DNA of 64,000 nucleotides, taken from Bugula neritina (Eukaryota; Bryozoa; Gymnolaemata; Cheilostomatida; Bugulidae). Under the pieces are notes generated by a model. That model ran no database searches. It was not told where the DNA came from and saw only the letters and a list, made by a program, of their open reading frames with translations. The stretch lies in the NCBI GenBank assembly GCA_964035545.1, contig OZ037767.1:28749628-28813627 (forward strand). The letters run 5' to 3'. Both the position numbers and the translations under genes were made by a program. Within the stretch, counting starts at the first letter, position 1; the number at the start of each line of letters is the position of its first letter. This document shows positions 63,683-64,000 of this stretch, in pieces.

Positions 63683-64000
63683 GTTCAACTGTGACTGCTT
63701 AGCTGCTCTCTATGGAAAGGAGGTTATAATGGAATTTAGTATCCATGTTGTATATTGTTCACCAGCACTTGCACTGTGTAAAGTTTTAGAACTAGTTGAA
63801 ACGTAAATTAAATTTGAAAAATTACAAAAATTGAAATGCTGAAATTCACTGTGCTATTATCTTTATTTATGAGATGATGTGTAATAGTATTTCATGCTTA
63901 ACTAAATTTAATCTGGTCTTTTCTAAAGGAGGAAAATATTCATCTAAATATTTATTGTTTTGAGGGTACTCATATTGATATTCATTATATCCAGTGTGTT

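Overview
This window is nuclear DNA from an animal, most likely an invertebrate. All recognisable genes are split by many short GT-AG spliceosomal introns (tens of bases to about 3 kb), the DNA is AT-rich, and the protein families are metazoan: AFG2/SPATA5, WAP/antistasin inhibitor, indoleamine dioxygenase (IDO), UBE2J2 and SYAP1. The sequence alone does not tell me whether it is a sponge, mollusc or another lineage. All exon models below were read by eye from splice signals, reading phase and family similarity.

Layout. 1-2.2 kb (+): the last five coding exons of an AFG2/SPATA5-type double-AAA+ ATPase. 4.1-7.4 kb (-): a secreted inhibitor-type protein of antistasin-like and WAP domains, built by duplication of a three-exon cassette. 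8.8-14.9 kb (-): a complete 12-exon IDO gene whose introns carry a MITE and two hairpins. 14.9-17.6 kb: no gene seen, with old repeats. 17.6-32.3 kb (-): the least explained part of the window, a tandem array of six copies of a small gene. Each copy has a polyA signal, a terminal exon with a 59-codon acidic reading frame, a conserved splice donor upstream and usually a TATA box. I recognise no family. One copy is broken by an 8-base insertion and one carries a 782-bp inverted-repeat transposon with a 3-bp target duplication. 32.4-36.3 kb: a small MITE, a reverse-transcriptase tail and low-complexity repeats.

36.4-43.0 kb (+): two tandem UBE2J2-type ubiquitin-conjugating enzymes with the same exon plan. 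The downstream copy is canonical, with a C-terminal membrane anchor. The upstream copy has lost the anchor, ends in a short acidic tail, has Ser where UBE2J enzymes have Asn before the catalytic Cys, and needs a GC-AG intron. 43.6-56.9 kb (-): a roughly 30-exon gene for a long coiled-coil protein of about 1,560 residues that I cannot assign, with minisatellites in several introns; one 21-bp array of about 58 copies is open in frame with the following exon. 58.3-63.7 kb (+): a complete eight-exon SYAP1 (BSD domain) gene, divergent from the coiled-coil gene across a roughly 1.4 kb spacer.

The recognised genes do not form one pathway; they are ordinary animal neighbours. I see no rRNA, tRNA, CRISPR array or prokaryotic feature.
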